Assembly: GCA_902766885.1 (NCBI GenBank)
Contig: CACXFS010000080.1
Location: 1 to 50,861, forward strand
Direction: 5' to 3'
DNA: 50,861 nt
From: an uncultured Ruminococcus sp.
Lineage (GTDB): Bacteria; Bacillota; Clostridia; Oscillospirales; Acutalibacteraceae
The translations under genes were made by a program, and so were the position numbers. Within the stretch, counting starts at the first letter, position 1. Every line of letters begins with the position of its first letter. The notes below the pieces were generated by a model. The model did no database searches and was not told the DNA's origin. It was given only the letters and a program-made list of their open reading frames with translations. Positions 25,453 to 34,047 of the stretch are shown here, one piece after another.

Positions 25453-26730
25453 CTAAAAAATATACCTCACCGTAATGGACGCAACGTTATTTTCAATGTG
25501 TGTGCCTATCCTTCCGTCATTTTTCTCGGTGAGTTTTTTCAGAATATTTATTTTGAGCATACCTTCGTTCTTGCTCTGTGACTCGTCAAAAAATCCATCG
25601 TTTTCGCACGGGAAGCTGATTTTATACAGCATTATACCCTGTTTACAGTCAGCCGAAATTTCAATCAGCTTTTCCCTGTCGGAATTTATATTATGCAAGC
25701 TGACAAGTGCAATATCAATCGTGTTGTTAAGGAGCACGCATATATCAAAATTATCCTCGGGGAGCTTAACAAGGCTTCCCGAAAATTTAATTTTCACGTC
25801 ATCGGCAAGCTGTTTCTGCCTTTCGGTGAGAATAGCGTCTGCGGTGTCGCTGCCCGTATTGTAAAGAATACTGTACGAGCTGATAATTTCTCTGTCGCAT
25901 TTTTTTACAAGCTCTAATGCATCTTCCGCCTTTCCCTGCTCAAGCAAGGGCTTTATCCACATTGACAGGTTATTGTAATCGTGCCTGAACCGCCTGAGCT
26001 GTGCGCCCGACTGCGCAATCGTCTTTCCGTATTCCCGCTGAATATTAAGCTGTTGTTCAAAAACACCGTTTTCGTATCTGTAAAGATTCTTCTTAACCTG
26101 ATTATAAATCAGAACAGGAAACGCAATTGTAAAAATGAGAGAAATAAGCATTGCAAGAAATTTAACTGCAACTGCGTACTTTACATCTGAATCGAGCAGA
26201 GAAACTATGTAGCTGAAGTTTCCCCCGATAATCAGAAAAAGATTGAACAGCAGTACAACAGGCTTTGAAACGTTTTCTATAAAAAACTTCGTCTGTTTTT
26301 CCAGAACGGTACACAAAACCAAAAAAACGATACTCACAATCAGCGAGGTTATCATTCCCGTAAATTCAAAAAAGGTACTTTGAGTAATATTATTTCCGAA
26401 AAGTGAGAAAACCAGAACAAGGTAAAATGCGACAAACATTATTACCGAGCTGAGCGTGATTGCCGTGCCGAATATGTAAAATTTCTTAGGACCTTTGAGC
26501 AGAAACGGTGTGAGCATAAGCCCCCAGAATTCGAGGTTGACGACAATTCCGTACTCTATATCTCCCTCGAGAAACAAAAACGAGGCAACCATCAGAAACA
26601 AAATCGTTACCGAAACGGCAAAATAAAGCTTTGCGCTCCTTAAATCAAAGAGCCTTTTTGTAAAAAGATACACAATGAGTATTCCCACAACATACTCAAC
26701 AACGCTGTCGGTAAACGCAATCCCACTCAT
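25453..26730 (-). CDS. GHKL-domain sensor histidine kinase (AgrC/CitA-like), orphan
   Basis: The 425-residue product starts behind AGAGGGA. Six or seven membrane helices (1-~210) are followed by a coiled region and the H box RRFRHDYNNLSMW (H250), typical of AgrC-type GHKL kinases. The N box LLNNTIDIAL keeps its asparagine. The glycine-rich G2 region reads KNEGMLKINIL instead of the usual GxGL form, so ATP binding may be weak. AgrC-type kinases normally sense peptides and pair with LytTR regulators, but none is adjacent; the neighbouring response regulator is OmpR-type and has its own kinase. Signal unknown. Confidence 0.82.
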   Translation of the reverse strand: MSGIAFTDSVVEYVVGILIVYLFTKRLFDLRSAKLYFAVSVTILFLMVASFLFLEGDIEYGIVVNLEFWGLMLTPFLLKGPKKFYIFGTAITLSSVIMFVAFYLVLVFSLFGNNITQSTFFEFTGMITSLIVSIVFLVLCTVLEKQTKFFIENVSKPVVLLFNLFLIIGGNFSYIVSLLDSDVKYAVAVKFLAMLISLIFTIAFPVLIYNQVKKNLYRYENGVFEQQLNIQREYGKTIAQSGAQLRRFRHDYNNLSMWIKPLLEQGKAEDALELVKKCDREIISSYSILYNTGSDTADAILTERQKQLADDVKIKFSGSLVKLPEDNFDICVLLNNTIDIALVSLHNINSDREKLIEISADCKQGIMLYKISFPCENDGFFDESQSKNEGMLKINILKKLTEKNDGRIGTHIENNVASITVRYIF

Positions 26731-26774
26731 AAAATCCCTCTTTTTAGACCGTTTTATAAAACCGATAAATAAAT

Positions 26775-26872
26775 TCTAACGGGCAGCCACACAGGGCTGC
26801 CCCTACAGATTATTTTATATCATTCATTTAATTTATTCCGTAGGGGCGACCCCGTGTGGTCGCCCGAAACTT
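26775..26872. repeat. GGGCAGCC / GGGCGACC hairpin pair
   Basis: Between two minus-strand genes. GGGCAGCC-acacag-GGCTGCCCC-TAC (26781-26806) faces GTAGGGGCGACC-ccgtgt-GGTCGCCC (26842-26867). The two arms use different but self-complementary stems. A GGGCAGCC copy is at 33962 and a GTAGGGGGACC copy at 37171. Confidence 0.8.
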
Positions 26873-26879
26873 AATTTAA

Positions 26880-28424
26880 TCAGTTTCCCTTGTCCCTCGG
26901 CATTTTCTTGACCGAAACGGCGTCAAGCTCAAACCAGAACGTACTTCCCTTGCCGAGCGTACTGCGCACTCCGTAATGTGCATCGTGTGCGTCAAGAATT
27001 GACTTTACAATCGAAAGTCCGAGTCCCGTTCCGATTACGCCACGCTTGTGCTGTTTGTCAACCTTGTAATATCTTTCCCAGATATACTCCAACTTGTCGG
27101 CAGGAATACCCTCGCCGTGGTCAGTGACTTCAATCTTCACCTTTTTGTCCTTGACGCTTTGCGTAACAATAACCGTCTTGTCATCGCCTGCGTGATTAAT
27201 TGCGTTGTTGACAAGGTTATAAATAACCTGCGAAATTTTCAGCTCATCGGCAAATACCCACACGTTTTCACTGCTCTCAAACGTGATATTATATCCGTCC
27301 TGCTCCTTCAGCTTTGAGTATCTTTCAAAAATATCCTTTACGCTGTCTGTAAGGCAGAAGCGTGTTTTCTCAGGCTGAATTGCACCCGACTGGAGCTTTG
27401 AAAGGTCGAGCAAATCATTTACAAGGCTTGAAAGGCGTGTTGCCTCGTCAATGATAATCTGAATGTTTTCAGGTGTGTTCTCGCCGGGCAGGTCACGCAT
27501 AACTTCGCCGTAGCCCGTAATCATGGTAAGCGGAGTTCTCAAATCGTGCGAAATGTTCGCAATAAGCTCCTGCTGGAGCTTTTCTGTAGCGGCAAGCTCG
27601 GTTTTTGCGTAGTTAAGAGTATCGTTGAGCTCCTCAACCTCAAGATAACCCGTTGCGTCAAACTCAACGTCGTAATTCTTCTTTGCAAGCTCCTTAGCCG
27701 CACTGTTGGTCTTTGAAATCGGACGTGCTATCTTTCTTGTAACATAAATTGAAAGCAGTACAGCCAAAATAATGAACACAACCGACACAATGAACATCTG
27801 TTCCTTGATGATTTCAACCGTGTTGCTAAGCGGAGTAATTGACGAGGTTACAAGCAGGAAGCACTCGCTTGAATCCCTCAGCTCGATTATATCGGCATAC
27901 ACCATATTCTGCACGTCGCTTGAGCCGCTGCTTGAATAGTGAAGTTCAGCTCTGGGCGTATCGGGAGAAGCAAAACTGTTGACAATTCTGTCAAGCTTCT
28001 GCTGCGCAATATTCCTGTCACGCTTGCTTGTCACGCACATATACTGACCGCCGTTTTCGACTGCGCTCTTGTAGTAGGAGTACACGTCGTGGTACTCAAA
28101 ATCAAGTGCAGTTGCAGGGTTGTCGTATTCGCAGTCGTACATCAGCTCAAACAGCGTTGACGACGAATCATACACATAAACCGAAAGCGAATTGTAGCTT
28201 GCAACGTTTTCGATTGTGCCCTGAACGTTCTTATTTTCCTGAATTGATTTTGAAATTATCGAGGCATTTTTTTCAACCTGCGACGACTTTGTCGTTGTGT
28301 AGAACGATTCAAGAAAGAACGTCTGAAACGCCCACAAAACGACCAGAATTATCAAGCCGTAAAGCAAAAAGTAGCACAACAGCTTGAAATTAAGCGGTAT
28401 ATTTTTTCTGCTAATTCGTTTCAA
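26880..28424 (-). CDS. Sensor histidine kinase (HAMP, HisKA, HATPase)
   Basis: The 514-residue product has two membrane helices (~15-37 and ~205-228) flanking an extracytoplasmic sensor domain. A HAMP linker (~230-280, ARPISKTNSAAKELAKKNYD) precedes HisKA with H293 in IANISHDLRTPLTMITGYG. The ATPase domain has N box NLVNNAINHA, G1 DHGEGIPA, F box and G2 GTGLGLSIVKSIL. The start appears to be TTG at 28424, overlapping the response regulator by 14 bases; no ATG lies before the first helix. It phosphorylates the response regulator next door. The ligand is unknown. Confidence 0.93.
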   Translation of the reverse strand: MKRISRKNIPLNFKLLCYFLLYGLIILVVLWAFQTFFLESFYTTTKSSQVEKNASIISKSIQENKNVQGTIENVASYNSLSVYVYDSSSTLFELMYDCEYDNPATALDFEYHDVYSYYKSAVENGGQYMCVTSKRDRNIAQQKLDRIVNSFASPDTPRAELHYSSSGSSDVQNMVYADIIELRDSSECFLLVTSSITPLSNTVEIIKEQMFIVSVVFIILAVLLSIYVTRKIARPISKTNSAAKELAKKNYDVEFDATGYLEVEELNDTLNYAKTELAATEKLQQELIANISHDLRTPLTMITGYGEVMRDLPGENTPENIQIIIDEATRLSSLVNDLLDLSKLQSGAIQPEKTRFCLTDSVKDIFERYSKLKEQDGYNITFESSENVWVFADELKISQVIYNLVNNAINHAGDDKTVIVTQSVKDKKVKIEVTDHGEGIPADKLEYIWERYYKVDKQHKRGVIGTGLGLSIVKSILDAHDAHYGVRSTLGKGSTFWFELDAVSVKKMPRDKGN

Positions 28425-29094
28425 AACGGTAGCCGACTCCTCTCAGGGTTACAATGCATCTGCTGTATTCGCCAAGGCTTTTGCGCAAGAGCTTGATGTG
28501 TGTGTCAAGCGTTCTTTCGTCGCCGAAGAAATCATAGCCCCATACCTCGCTTATAAGCTTTTCACGGGTGAGGGCAAGTCCCTTGTTCTTGACCATATAG
28601 AAGAACAGCTCGTACTCCTTCGGAGTCATCTCAATTCTCTTGCCGTCGATTGTGACGATTCTTGCGGAAAAGTCAACCGACAGTCCCTCGTAGGTAAATA
28701 CGTCCTTTTTAACCTGTTCGCCCTGCTCACCGCCGTTTGAACGCTTGATAACGGCGTTTACACGCATCATAAGCTCCTTTGGAGAAAACGGCTTTACAAC
28801 GTAGTCGTCGCTTCCGAGTTCAAAGCCGTGGATTTTGTCGTATTCCTCTCCCCTTGCGGAAAGCATAATTATCGGAGTTGTGCGGAATTTTCTGATTTCT
28901 CTGCAAGCGGAAAATCCGTCAAGCTCAGGCATCATAACGTCCATTATGATAAGGTCAAATTCCTCTTTGCGGCAGATTTCAATCGCCTGCATACCGTCAA
29001 CGGCTTCCTCAACGGTATATCCCTCAAACTCCGCATATTTGCGGATAATCTGTCTTATTCTGAATTCATCATCAACTACAAGTAACCTGCTCAT
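28411..29094 (-). CDS. OmpR/PhoB-type response regulator
   Basis: The 227-residue product starts behind AAAGGAGAGG. The receiver domain (1-~120) has the acid pocket VVDDE, phospho-acceptor D52 in LIIMDVMMPELDG, and the KPFSPKEL lysine. The C-terminal winged helix (~130-225) shows LTREKLISEVWGYDFFGDER and LRKSLGE...TLRGVGYRFE. It is the first gene of the two-component operon with the kinase downstream. Targets are not evident. Confidence 0.95.
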   Translation of the reverse strand: MSRLLVVDDEFRIRQIIRKYAEFEGYTVEEAVDGMQAIEICRKEEFDLIIMDVMMPELDGFSACREIRKFRTTPIIMLSARGEEYDKIHGFELGSDDYVVKPFSPKELMMRVNAVIKRSNGGEQGEQVKKDVFTYEGLSVDFSARIVTIDGKRIEMTPKEYELFFYMVKNKGLALTREKLISEVWGYDFFGDERTLDTHIKLLRKSLGEYSRCIVTLRGVGYRFETN

Positions 29095-29218
29095 TTTGTC
29101 CTCTCCTTTAGCTTTTATTCTTTATCATTATAAATTTTATCGTGCGAATGTGATAAAAATATGTAATTTTTGAAAAAATTATTAAAACTATATTGATTAT
29201 ACCACAAAAATCTCGATA

Positions 29219-29247
29219 TTGAAATAGCGTTGAAAAAGTTATATAAT
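29219..29247 (+). promoter_or_regulatory. Promoter of the fumarase genes
   Basis: TTGAAA (29219-29224), 17 bases, TATAAT (29242-29247), 48 bases before the start codon. The gap 29095-29295 also holds the divergent response-regulator promoter, probably TATAAT at 29200-29195 on the minus strand. Confidence 0.8.
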
Positions 29248-29295
29248 TATATTGTTAAATTTTAAACAATAAAGCTTGCAGAGAGGAATTGGCAT

Positions 29296-30147
29296 ATGGA
29301 AATAAGACGTATAAAAGCCGACGACGTTACAGCCGCAGTCAAAAAGCTGTTTATGGACTGCAACTACTTTATCGGCAAGGATATTATGAATGCGCTTGAA
29401 AAAGCCTGCGAAAACGAGCAGTCGCCCGTAGGCAAAAGCGTTCTGTCGCAGATTATCGAGAACGACAAAATCGCCGCAAAGGAGGAAATTCCGCTTTGTC
29501 AGGACACGGGAATGTCTGTGCTGTTCGTTGAGTACGGCGACAAGGTTGTGATTGAGGACGGCAACTTTGACGAGGCAGTCAATGAGGGTGTTCGTCAGGC
29601 GTATGAAGAAGGTTGTCTGCGCAAAAGCGTTGTAGCAGACCCTGTTTTTGACAGGGTGAACACTCGTGACAACACGCCTGCTATTATCCACACAAAAATT
29701 GTAAGCGGAAACACAATTAAAATTACCGCAGGCGGAAAAGGCTTTGGCAGTGAAAATATGTCGGCAATCAAAATGCTGACTCCGTCCTACGGCGTTGAGG
29801 GCGTAAAGCAGTTTATCCTCGATACCGTTTTCAAGGCTGGTCCTAACCCCTGCCCCCCGATTGTGGTCGGAGTGGGAATCGGCGGTACGTTTGAGCGTGC
29901 GGCTCAGCTTGCAAAAAAGGCTACCTTCCGCCCTATTGACACCAAAAACGAGGACGAGCGTTACGCCGCACTCGAAGATGAACTTTTAACTGAAATCAAC
30001 AAAATGGGCTTTGGACCGGCAGGCTTGGGCGGTAATACAACCGCAATCGGCGTAAATATTGAAACCTCGCCCACACACATTGCAGGAATGCCCGTTGCGG
30101 TAAACATCTGCTGTCACGCGGCAAGACACGCATGCACAACAATCTGA
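29296..30147 (+). CDS. Fumarate hydratase class I, alpha subunit
   Basis: The 283-residue product starts behind GAGAGGAATT. It is the N-terminal half of the [4Fe-4S] fumarase/tartrate dehydratase family: [16 protein letters not shown] (cluster cysteine), [38 protein letters not shown] (second cysteine) and [10 protein letters not shown] (third). It interconverts fumarate and malate in the cytoplasm together with the beta subunit. Split class I fumarases are usual in anaerobes. A tartrate dehydratase identity (TtdA) cannot be excluded. Confidence 0.93.
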   Translation: MEIRRIKADDVTAAVKKLFMDCNYFIGKDIMNALEKACENEQSPVGKSVLSQIIENDKIAAKEEIPLCQDTGMSVLFVEYGDKVVIEDGNFDEAVNEGVRQAYEEGCLRKSVVADPVFDRVNTRDNTPAIIHTKIVSGNTIKITAGGKGFGSENMSAIKMLTPSYGVEGVKQFILDTVFKAGPNPCPPIVVGVGIGGTFERAAQLAKKATFRPIDTKNEDERYAALEDELLTEINKMGFGPAGLGGNTTAIGVNIETSPTHIAGMPVAVNICCHAARHACTTI

Positions 30148-30159
30148 CGGAGGGATAAA

Positions 30160-30711
30160 ATGACTAAGAAAATTACACTTCCGATTACGGACGAAGATAT
30201 TAAAAATTTAAAAGCAGGCGACAGCGTTCTGCTTACGGGCACGATTCTCACAGGCAGAGACGCCGCACACAAAAGACTTTTTGAGCTGATTGAACAGGGC
30301 AAGGAGCTGCCGATTGACGTTAAGGGCGAGCTGATTTACTATGTAGGACCTGCACCTGCAAAAGAGGGCTACGCAGTGGGCCCCGCAGGCCCTACCTCAA
30401 GCTACAGAATGGATAAATACGCACCCGCACTGCTCGACCTCGGCTTAAAGGGAATGATAGGCAAGGGCGCAAGGAACAAGGAAGTTATTGACGCAATTGT
30501 AAAGAACAAGTGCGTGTACTTTGCCGCAATAGGCGGAGCGGCGGCGCTTATTGCAAAAAGCATAAAGTCAGAGGAAATTCTCTGCTACGAGGATCTGGGA
30601 ACGGAGGCTGTGCGCAGATACACCGTTGAGGACTTTCCCTGCATCGTTGCAATCGACAGTGAAGGCAACAACGTGTATGAAACAGAGCCATTAAAATATA
30701 GAAGAAGTTAA
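30160..30711 (+). CDS. Fumarate hydratase class I, beta subunit
   Basis: The 183-residue product starts behind CGGAGGG, 12 bases after the alpha subunit. It has the C-terminal Fe-S hydro-lyase domain: LKAGDSVLLTGTILTGRDAAHKR, YYVGPAPAKEGYAVGPAGPT and AIGGAAALIAKSIK. With the alpha subunit it completes the heteromeric fumarase. Length is standard. Confidence 0.94.
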   Translation: MTKKITLPITDEDIKNLKAGDSVLLTGTILTGRDAAHKRLFELIEQGKELPIDVKGELIYYVGPAPAKEGYAVGPAGPTSSYRMDKYAPALLDLGLKGMIGKGARNKEVIDAIVKNKCVYFAAIGGAAALIAKSIKSEEILCYEDLGTEAVRRYTVEDFPCIVAIDSEGNNVYETEPLKYRRS

Positions 30712-30732
30712 TTCGGAACAGAGGAAATTCAG

Positions 30733-31551
30733 ATGCTTGACGATTCTATTTTTCAGCTTTTATTTGACTCATTGCAATTTTTCTTCTGCGAAGTAGTTAC
30801 AAAAAACATAACCGACAAAAGCAAAAGCATTATTTCTCGCCTGTTGTTTCTGTTGCTGTCTTTACTTATAGCGGCTTTATTAATATCAATAGTGATTTTT
30901 GTCATATACTTATTTATTTTTATTGACAATACAGTCAACATTTTTCTTGCTTTGATTATAATTGTGCTGGCTCTTGCACTGTTTTTCGGCGTTATTTTCG
31001 CCATAACCAAAATGTCAGACCGATTAAATTACTTTGATTCCTTCAAGGAAGAAATGGATTTTTCAAAAAATGACAATTATTCAAAGCATATCGTTTATCT
31101 GACTTTAAAGCAAACAGATAAAGACTGTTTTGTTATGTCGTATTTCCATAGTAACGGTGACATATGTCCTGCCGTATATAAAAAGCGGAACGGAAAAATC
31201 GGGCTTATAAATTTTTATGCAGAGAAAACCTGCTATAAAAGCATATACACCGACGAAATTGATTCTGACGAAAGCAAAAATATACGAGTGTGCAGAATAA
31301 GAAACAAAGCTACACAAAATCAGATGATTGTTTTTGCTTCCGAAATCAATGGTTTGGAATTTATTATTAACGGCAATAAAATTCCCGAAACGGACTGTAA
31401 AAACAGGTTTGGTAAATTTAAAATCTACGCACTGCTTGAAAACGCAGATACTGCAAACTGCAACACAGTATCAATTAACGGTATAAATTATCCGTTAATT
31501 GAGAGCGGCTACAGCACATCGTTCATCAGCCGAACAGAAATAATCCAATAA
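30733..31551 (+). CDS. Hypothetical membrane protein
   Basis: A 272-residue product starting behind GAGGAAA, 21 bases after the fumarase beta gene and so perhaps co-transcribed. Two strong membrane helices (~38-60 and ~66-95) follow a short N-terminus. The rest (~100-272) is a soluble, probably cytoplasmic domain with many lysine, asparagine and tyrosine residues and no motif recognised. Its AT-rich codon use (ATA, AAA, TTA) differs from the fumarase genes, which suggests a recent arrival. It is followed by a terminator. Function unknown. Confidence 0.7.
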   Translation: MLDDSIFQLLFDSLQFFFCEVVTKNITDKSKSIISRLLFLLLSLLIAALLISIVIFVIYLFIFIDNTVNIFLALIIIVLALALFFGVIFAITKMSDRLNYFDSFKEEMDFSKNDNYSKHIVYLTLKQTDKDCFVMSYFHSNGDICPAVYKKRNGKIGLINFYAEKTCYKSIYTDEIDSDESKNIRVCRIRNKATQNQMIVFASEINGLEFIINGNKIPETDCKNRFGKFKIYALLENADTANCNTVSINGINYPLIESGYSTSFISRTEIIQ

Positions 31552-31554
31552 ATT

Positions 31555-31593
31555 AAGGTCGGATACCGCAAAGGCAGTATTCCGACCTTTTTT
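31555..31593 (+). terminator. Intrinsic terminator
   Basis: AAGGTCGGA (31555-31563) pairs with TCCGACCTT (31581-31589), extended by TAC/GTA across a one-base bulge, then TTTT. The stem belongs to the same family as 25132 and 43854. Confidence 0.85.
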
Positions 31594-31600
31594 AATGATT

Positions 31601-31683
31601 GTAGCGGCAAACTGTGTTCGCCATATTTCATAAATTGCGTTGCAATTTATGAAACGGGACGTCTGGGAAGCCGTCCCCTACGG
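31601..31683. repeat. Hairpin triplet
   Basis: GTAGCGGCAAACTGTGTTCGCC, then TTCATAAATTGC-gtt-GCAATTTATGAA, then GGGACGTCTGGGAAGCCGTC..CCTACGG. It is the same composite as 5479-5562 in inverse orientation and lies directly after the terminator of the hypothetical gene, between convergent genes. Confidence 0.87.
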
Positions 31684-31709
31684 AAATGTTTCCACTCGAA
31701 TTTACCCAG

Positions 31710-32609
31710 CTAAAACAGCTTGTAAATTTTCAACAGGCGTTTTTCCAAGTCAACAACACCAAGTCCGAGGAAGTTATTTTCCCTGTCCTTTACTCTGAAA
31801 ATATCGCCGTCTTTTACGTCAAGCTTTTTAAGGTACGTTCTGTCAATGTCGAGCGCACCGCCGTTTGAAAAGCGCCTTGACTGAGCGTCAGACACGCTTA
31901 CATATCCAAGACTTTCAAAAAGGCTTTCAACGCTTAAAAGCCTTTCTTCAAGTTTGTTTTTTTCGGCAAGCTTCCTTGCCATGTCAAGCGTTATACAGTC
32001 CGAAATGTCAAATCCGCAGGCTGACGTTCTTCTCAGTCCCGTCATAACTGCACCGACTGCGAGCTTTCTGCCGATATCGTCAATCAGCGTGCGGACGTAC
32101 GTTCCCTTTGAGCAGGCAACCTTTAGCTTTCCGCTCTGCGTTTCTTCGTCAAAGCCGAGCAGTTCAAGGCTGTAGACCGTTACATTTCTGCTCTCACGCT
32201 CAACCTCTACTCCCTGCCTTGCAAGGTCGTAGAGCCTTTGCCCGTTTTTCTGAACAGCCGAGAACATAGGCGGTATCTGGCTGATTTCTCCCGTGAATTC
32301 GGGTAATATATTTAGTATTTCCTCACGCAAAAGTGAGGACTTTTTTTCATTTGTAACCTTGCCCCATATGTCGAGCGTGTCGGTTGTTATGCCGAGCTTA
32401 AAATCCGCAACATAGGTTTTGTCGTGATTTAAAATTAAGTCCTGCGCCTTTGTCGCATTGCCCAAAAGCACAACAAGAACGCCCGTTGCGTTGGGGTCGA
32501 GCGTTCCCGTATGACCGATTTTCTTCTGCCCTGCAAGCCTTCTTATTACCGCAACAACGTCAAAGGAGGTAAACTCCTGCGGTTTGTCAATTAACAATAC
32601 GCCGTTCAT
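31710..32609 (-). CDS. truB: tRNA pseudouridine(55) synthase TruB
   Basis: The 299-residue product makes pseudouridine 55 in the T-loop of tRNAs. It begins MNGVLLIDKPQEFTSFDVV. The catalytic aspartate is D38 in HTGTLDPNATGVL; further family motifs are KTYVADFKLGITTDTLD and CSKGTYVRTLIDDIG. A PUA-like C-terminal domain (~235-299) follows. Its start overlaps the nrnA stop (ATGA). It is the last gene of the nusA-infB operon, in the order common in Firmicutes. Confidence 0.96.
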   Translation of the reverse strand: MNGVLLIDKPQEFTSFDVVAVIRRLAGQKKIGHTGTLDPNATGVLVVLLGNATKAQDLILNHDKTYVADFKLGITTDTLDIWGKVTNEKKSSLLREEILNILPEFTGEISQIPPMFSAVQKNGQRLYDLARQGVEVERESRNVTVYSLELLGFDEETQSGKLKVACSKGTYVRTLIDDIGRKLAVGAVMTGLRRTSACGFDISDCITLDMARKLAEKNKLEERLLSVESLFESLGYVSVSDAQSRRFSNGGALDIDRTYLKKLDVKDGDIFRVKDRENNFLGLGVVDLEKRLLKIYKLF

Positions 32610-33544
32610 AGGAATTTTTCCGCCGCTTTAATAAGCTTGTTACGCACAGTTCTTAGGTCGCCCTCAATCGTACAGCCTGCCGCCGCAGGGTGACCGCCGC
32701 CGCCGAACTGCGAACAGAAGTCGGAAGCGTTGATATTGCCGTTTGTGCGCACCGAAATTTTGAAAAATCCGCCTTCCTTTTCACGCATTGTAATTCCGAT
32801 TAAAACGCCCTCAATCTGGCGTGGAATCGAGGCAAGTCCCTCCATCTCGTCGTCGCCGATATCAAGGCTTTTCATCATCTCAAGCGTTGTATAGATAATA
32901 GCGCATTTGCCGTCGGCGCAGTACTTTATTGTATTGTAAACAGCGTGTTCAAGCTGGATTTTTTCCTTCGACTTGGTTTCGAACATAGCCTTGTTTATGT
33001 AGGCGGTGTCACAGCCAAAATCCATAAGACTTGCCGCAACACGCATAGTTTCCGCCGTAGTGTTTGTGTATCTGAAACAGCCCGTATCGGTGGAAATTCC
33101 CGTATAAAGGCAGTTTGCAATTTCCTTTGTGATTCTCACGTTCATTCTCTGCAAAAGCTTGTAGATGATTTCGCAGTTTGCCGCCGCAAATTTATCGACA
33201 AATTTCGCCTTTGCCGTAAACGTATTCGAGCCGTGGTGGTCAATACACACGTCCACCCTGCCGATGTACTTGCCCATATTCGAGCCAAGAAGGCTGTCGG
33301 CGGCAACGTCTGTGCTGATTATCGTTTCAGCCTCGAAAATCTGCTGTTTTACGCCGTTCAGAAGATAGAGAAACTTTGACGGAACGTTTGTTGTGATTAC
33401 CCTTGCATTCTTGCCGATTTGCTGGAGCGCCATGCAGAGTGCAAAGCCGCTGCCGAGCGTGTCGCCGTCGGGGTATGCGTGGGTAAGAATTTCGTAGTTG
33501 TCGTGAGCCTCAAGAAAACGGGCTATCTCATACAGATTCATCAT
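32606..33544 (-). CDS. nrnA: DHH/DHHA1 phosphoesterase, NrnA type (oligoribonuclease / pAp phosphatase)
   Basis: The product has 312 residues. The ATG at 33544 is chosen because GAGGAAG lies five to six bases upstream; the frame is open further up with a weak TTG. The DHH domain has THAYPDGDTLGSG (metal ligands) and VCIDHHGSN. The DHHA1 domain ends with CSQFGGGGHPAAAGCTI. NrnA degrades short RNA oligonucleotides, finishing mRNA decay, and dephosphorylates 3'-phosphoadenosine 5'-phosphate. The gene overlaps rbfA by 17 bases and truB by 4. Confidence 0.93.
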   Translation of the reverse strand: MMNLYEIARFLEAHDNYEILTHAYPDGDTLGSGFALCMALQQIGKNARVITTNVPSKFLYLLNGVKQQIFEAETIISTDVAADSLLGSNMGKYIGRVDVCIDHHGSNTFTAKAKFVDKFAAANCEIIYKLLQRMNVRITKEIANCLYTGISTDTGCFRYTNTTAETMRVAASLMDFGCDTAYINKAMFETKSKEKIQLEHAVYNTIKYCADGKCAIIYTTLEMMKSLDIGDDEMEGLASIPRQIEGVLIGITMREKEGGFFKISVRTNGNINASDFCSQFGGGGHPAAAGCTIEGDLRTVRNKLIKAAEKFL

Positions 33545-33905
33545 TTTCTTCCTCATCCTGCGCAACATCAAGGTCGTTTAAAATACGGCTGATGTGTGCG
33601 CTGTACTCAATGCTGTCGGTGGCGTTGAAAATCAGCTCAGGCACATGGCGGAGCTTGAGTCTGTGGCCAAGCTCTCTGCGGATAAATCCCGACGCCGATT
33701 TCAGTCCCTTTACCGCTTCTTTCGCTCTGTCGAGCCCCTCGATTGCGCTTATCTGCACCGTGCAGTAGGAGAGGTCGTTTGTAACCTCAACCCTTACAAT
33801 TGACACGAAAGCCTGCGAAACACGAGGGTCCTTAAGCTCACGGAAAATCGCCGTAAGCTCACGCTTAATATCTTCGGTTGTTCTTTCTATTCTGTGACTT
33901 GCCAT
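33528..33905 (-). CDS. rbfA: 30S ribosome-binding factor A
   Basis: The product has 125 residues, starting MASHRIERTTEDIKREL behind AGGTGAT. The KH-like fold motifs VTNDLSYCTVQIS and RELGHRLKLRHVPELIF are typical; the tail is acidic. RbfA helps mature the 16S rRNA 5' end in small-subunit assembly. It follows infB across a repeat-filled gap of 142 bases. Confidence 0.96.
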   Translation of the reverse strand: MASHRIERTTEDIKRELTAIFRELKDPRVSQAFVSIVRVEVTNDLSYCTVQISAIEGLDRAKEAVKGLKSASGFIRRELGHRLKLRHVPELIFNATDSIEYSAHISRILNDLDVAQDEEENDESV

Positions 33906-33956
33906 TTTATCACCTACTAATATTTAATTAGTATATAATGTTGAAAACATTAGTCT

Positions 33957-34047
33957 GTCGGGCAGCCACACAGGGCTGCCCCTACAGTATATTATAATGC
34001 GATTATTAAATTAATTCCGAATTACGCATTCCGAATTCCGAATTGAA
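33957..34047. repeat. Palindromic module inside the infB-rbfA junction
   Basis: GGGCAGCC-acacag-GGCTGCCCC-TAC (33961-33986) is followed by AATTCCGAATTACGCATTCC and further CCGAATT tracts (34013-34047) right up to the infB stop. It lies within a co-directional operon, so it should be transcribed. Confidence 0.8.
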
